Positions 6,803 through 7,210 of a stretch of DNA of 7,210 nt are shown one piece after another. Every line of letters starts with the position of its first letter. Within the stretch, counting starts at the first letter, position 1. Under the pieces are notes generated by a model. It saw only the letters and a program-made list of their open reading frames with translations. It was not told where the DNA came from and searched no databases. The position numbers and the translations under genes were made by a program. The DNA is from Gammaproteobacteria bacterium (GTDB lineage: Bacteria; Pseudomonadota; Gammaproteobacteria; Methylococcales; Methylomonadaceae): positions 1 to 7,210 of the forward strand of contig JANEMG010000116.1 in NCBI GenBank assembly GCA_024511045.1, given 5' to 3'.

Positions 6803-6927
6803 CGCGATGCTGTCAGTGGTTGAGTCTGGAGTTGAAGGTACTGCGTTTTATAAAATCCAGGATGCCGGCTGGTGCGGAACCCGGTTTCGTACCGATACGC
6901 AGGATTGCAGATAGTTAGTGACAATTT

Positions 6928-6955
6928 TTTATAAACCCATAATTCGTCGAGTGAA
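6928..6955 (-). promoter_or_regulatory. Tentative dnaA promoter
   Basis: On the minus strand, TTCACT (6950-6955) and TATAAA (6928-6933) are 16 bp apart, giving a leader of about 120 nt to the dnaA ATG. A second TATAAA (6847-6852) lies in the 10-bp palindrome TTTTATAAAA nearer the gene but has no fitting -35. A perfect TTGACA further upstream (minus strand, near 7010) lacks a well-spaced -10. The true start is uncertain. Confidence 0.28.
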
Positions 6956-7121
6956 AATCGGTGCCGCACCAGGAATGGCGTGTATCATGTCAGCTCGAAC
7001 ATTGGTTATGTCAACTTGCTGGCATGGAAGCGCGGAATCTGGTATTTTGCAGTCGGGAAAAGCTGCGCCCTGAGTTAATGTGTCTTTTCGACTGAAGTTT
7101 CCCAATTTTTTGGAGCAATGA

Positions 7122-7141
7122 ATATTAGAGCCGGCTAATAT
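7122..7141. repeat. Inverted repeat in the dnaA upstream region
   Basis: Seven-base arms ATATTAG (7122-7128) and CTAATAT (7135-7141) flank a 6-base spacer that contributes to an inner GCCGGC palindrome (7130-7135). No T-run follows on either strand, so it is not a standard terminator; an operator for a dimeric regulator is possible. Confidence 0.35.
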
Positions 7142-7210
7142 GGCGGATAAATTAGTGCTTGGTGATATTCTTGTTTATTTTGTTTCTTTCGCTTGAAAAA
7201 CAATAGGTTA

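Larger units (their letters stand above)
6803..7210. other. Non-coding dnaA upstream region, right edge
   Basis: No gene is visible in 408 bp on either strand. It should hold the dnaA promoter and, beyond the edge, probably a divergent gene (commonly rpmH in gammaproteobacteria; not seen here). Only weak DnaA-box-like 9-mers occur: TGATACACG (6979-6987, minus) and TTATCCGCC (7142-7150, minus), each with two mismatches. There is no GATC. The last 70 bases are AT-rich. The content does not by itself support an origin here. Confidence 0.6.

Noticed and set aside
6846..6855. TTTTATAAAA as the main dnaA promoter element
   Set aside because: It supplies a -10-like TATAAA but has no acceptable -35 at 16-18 bp, so the upstream pair at 6928-6955 was preferred, with low confidence.
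6803..7210. Origin of replication between dnaA and the right edge
   Set aside because: Only DnaA-box-like 9-mers with two mismatches were found, compared with a perfect box, IHF site and AT block on the dnaN side; a bipartite origin cannot be excluded.

Overview
The window is the origin-proximal replication cluster of a proteobacterial chromosome, most likely a gammaproteobacterium. All genes lie on the minus strand, so transcription runs from right to left: dnaA (5486-6802), dnaN (4202-5302), recF (3116-4192), gyrB (641-3055), then a small lipoprotein gene (70-465). The assignment rests on the dnaA-dnaN-recF-gyrB order, the close match of each protein to its E. coli counterpart in length and motifs (DnaA 438 aa, DnaN 366 aa, RecF 358 aa, GyrB 804 aa with the long insertion typical of Gram-negative GyrB), and the absence of Gram-positive features. 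I cannot name a genus. The sequence alone does not distinguish, for example, methanotrophic from other free-living gammaproteobacteria.

Region by region: the left edge (1-69) holds no gene. It is followed by a lipoprotein of unassigned function, a 175-bp spacer, and gyrB. Between gyrB and recF are two perfect copies of the 16-bp ParB-binding parS palindrome, 39 bp apart. One lies just after the recF stop codon and the other lies inside the last codons of recF. recF and dnaN are separated by 9 bp. The 183-bp dnaN-dnaA spacer has the layout of a replication origin: an AT-rich segment, a perfect IHF consensus site, and a DnaA-box cluster with one perfect box. A good sigma70 promoter for dnaN is threaded through the IHF site and a DnaA-box-like site. 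The right edge (6803-7210) is 408 bp of non-coding dnaA upstream region with only tentative promoter signals. The neighbouring gene (often rpmH in this group) is not in the window.

Together the genes supply initiation (DnaA at oriC), processivity (the DnaN sliding clamp), gap repair at stalled forks (RecF), and supercoil control (GyrB). The parS pair would tether the same locus to the ParAB segregation machinery, whose genes are elsewhere. I found no novel system here. The points worth a second look are the compact overlap of origin and promoter signals, the parS copy encoded within recF, the absence of Dam sites from the candidate origin, and a natural lysine at the GyrB position where coumarin drugs contact arginine.
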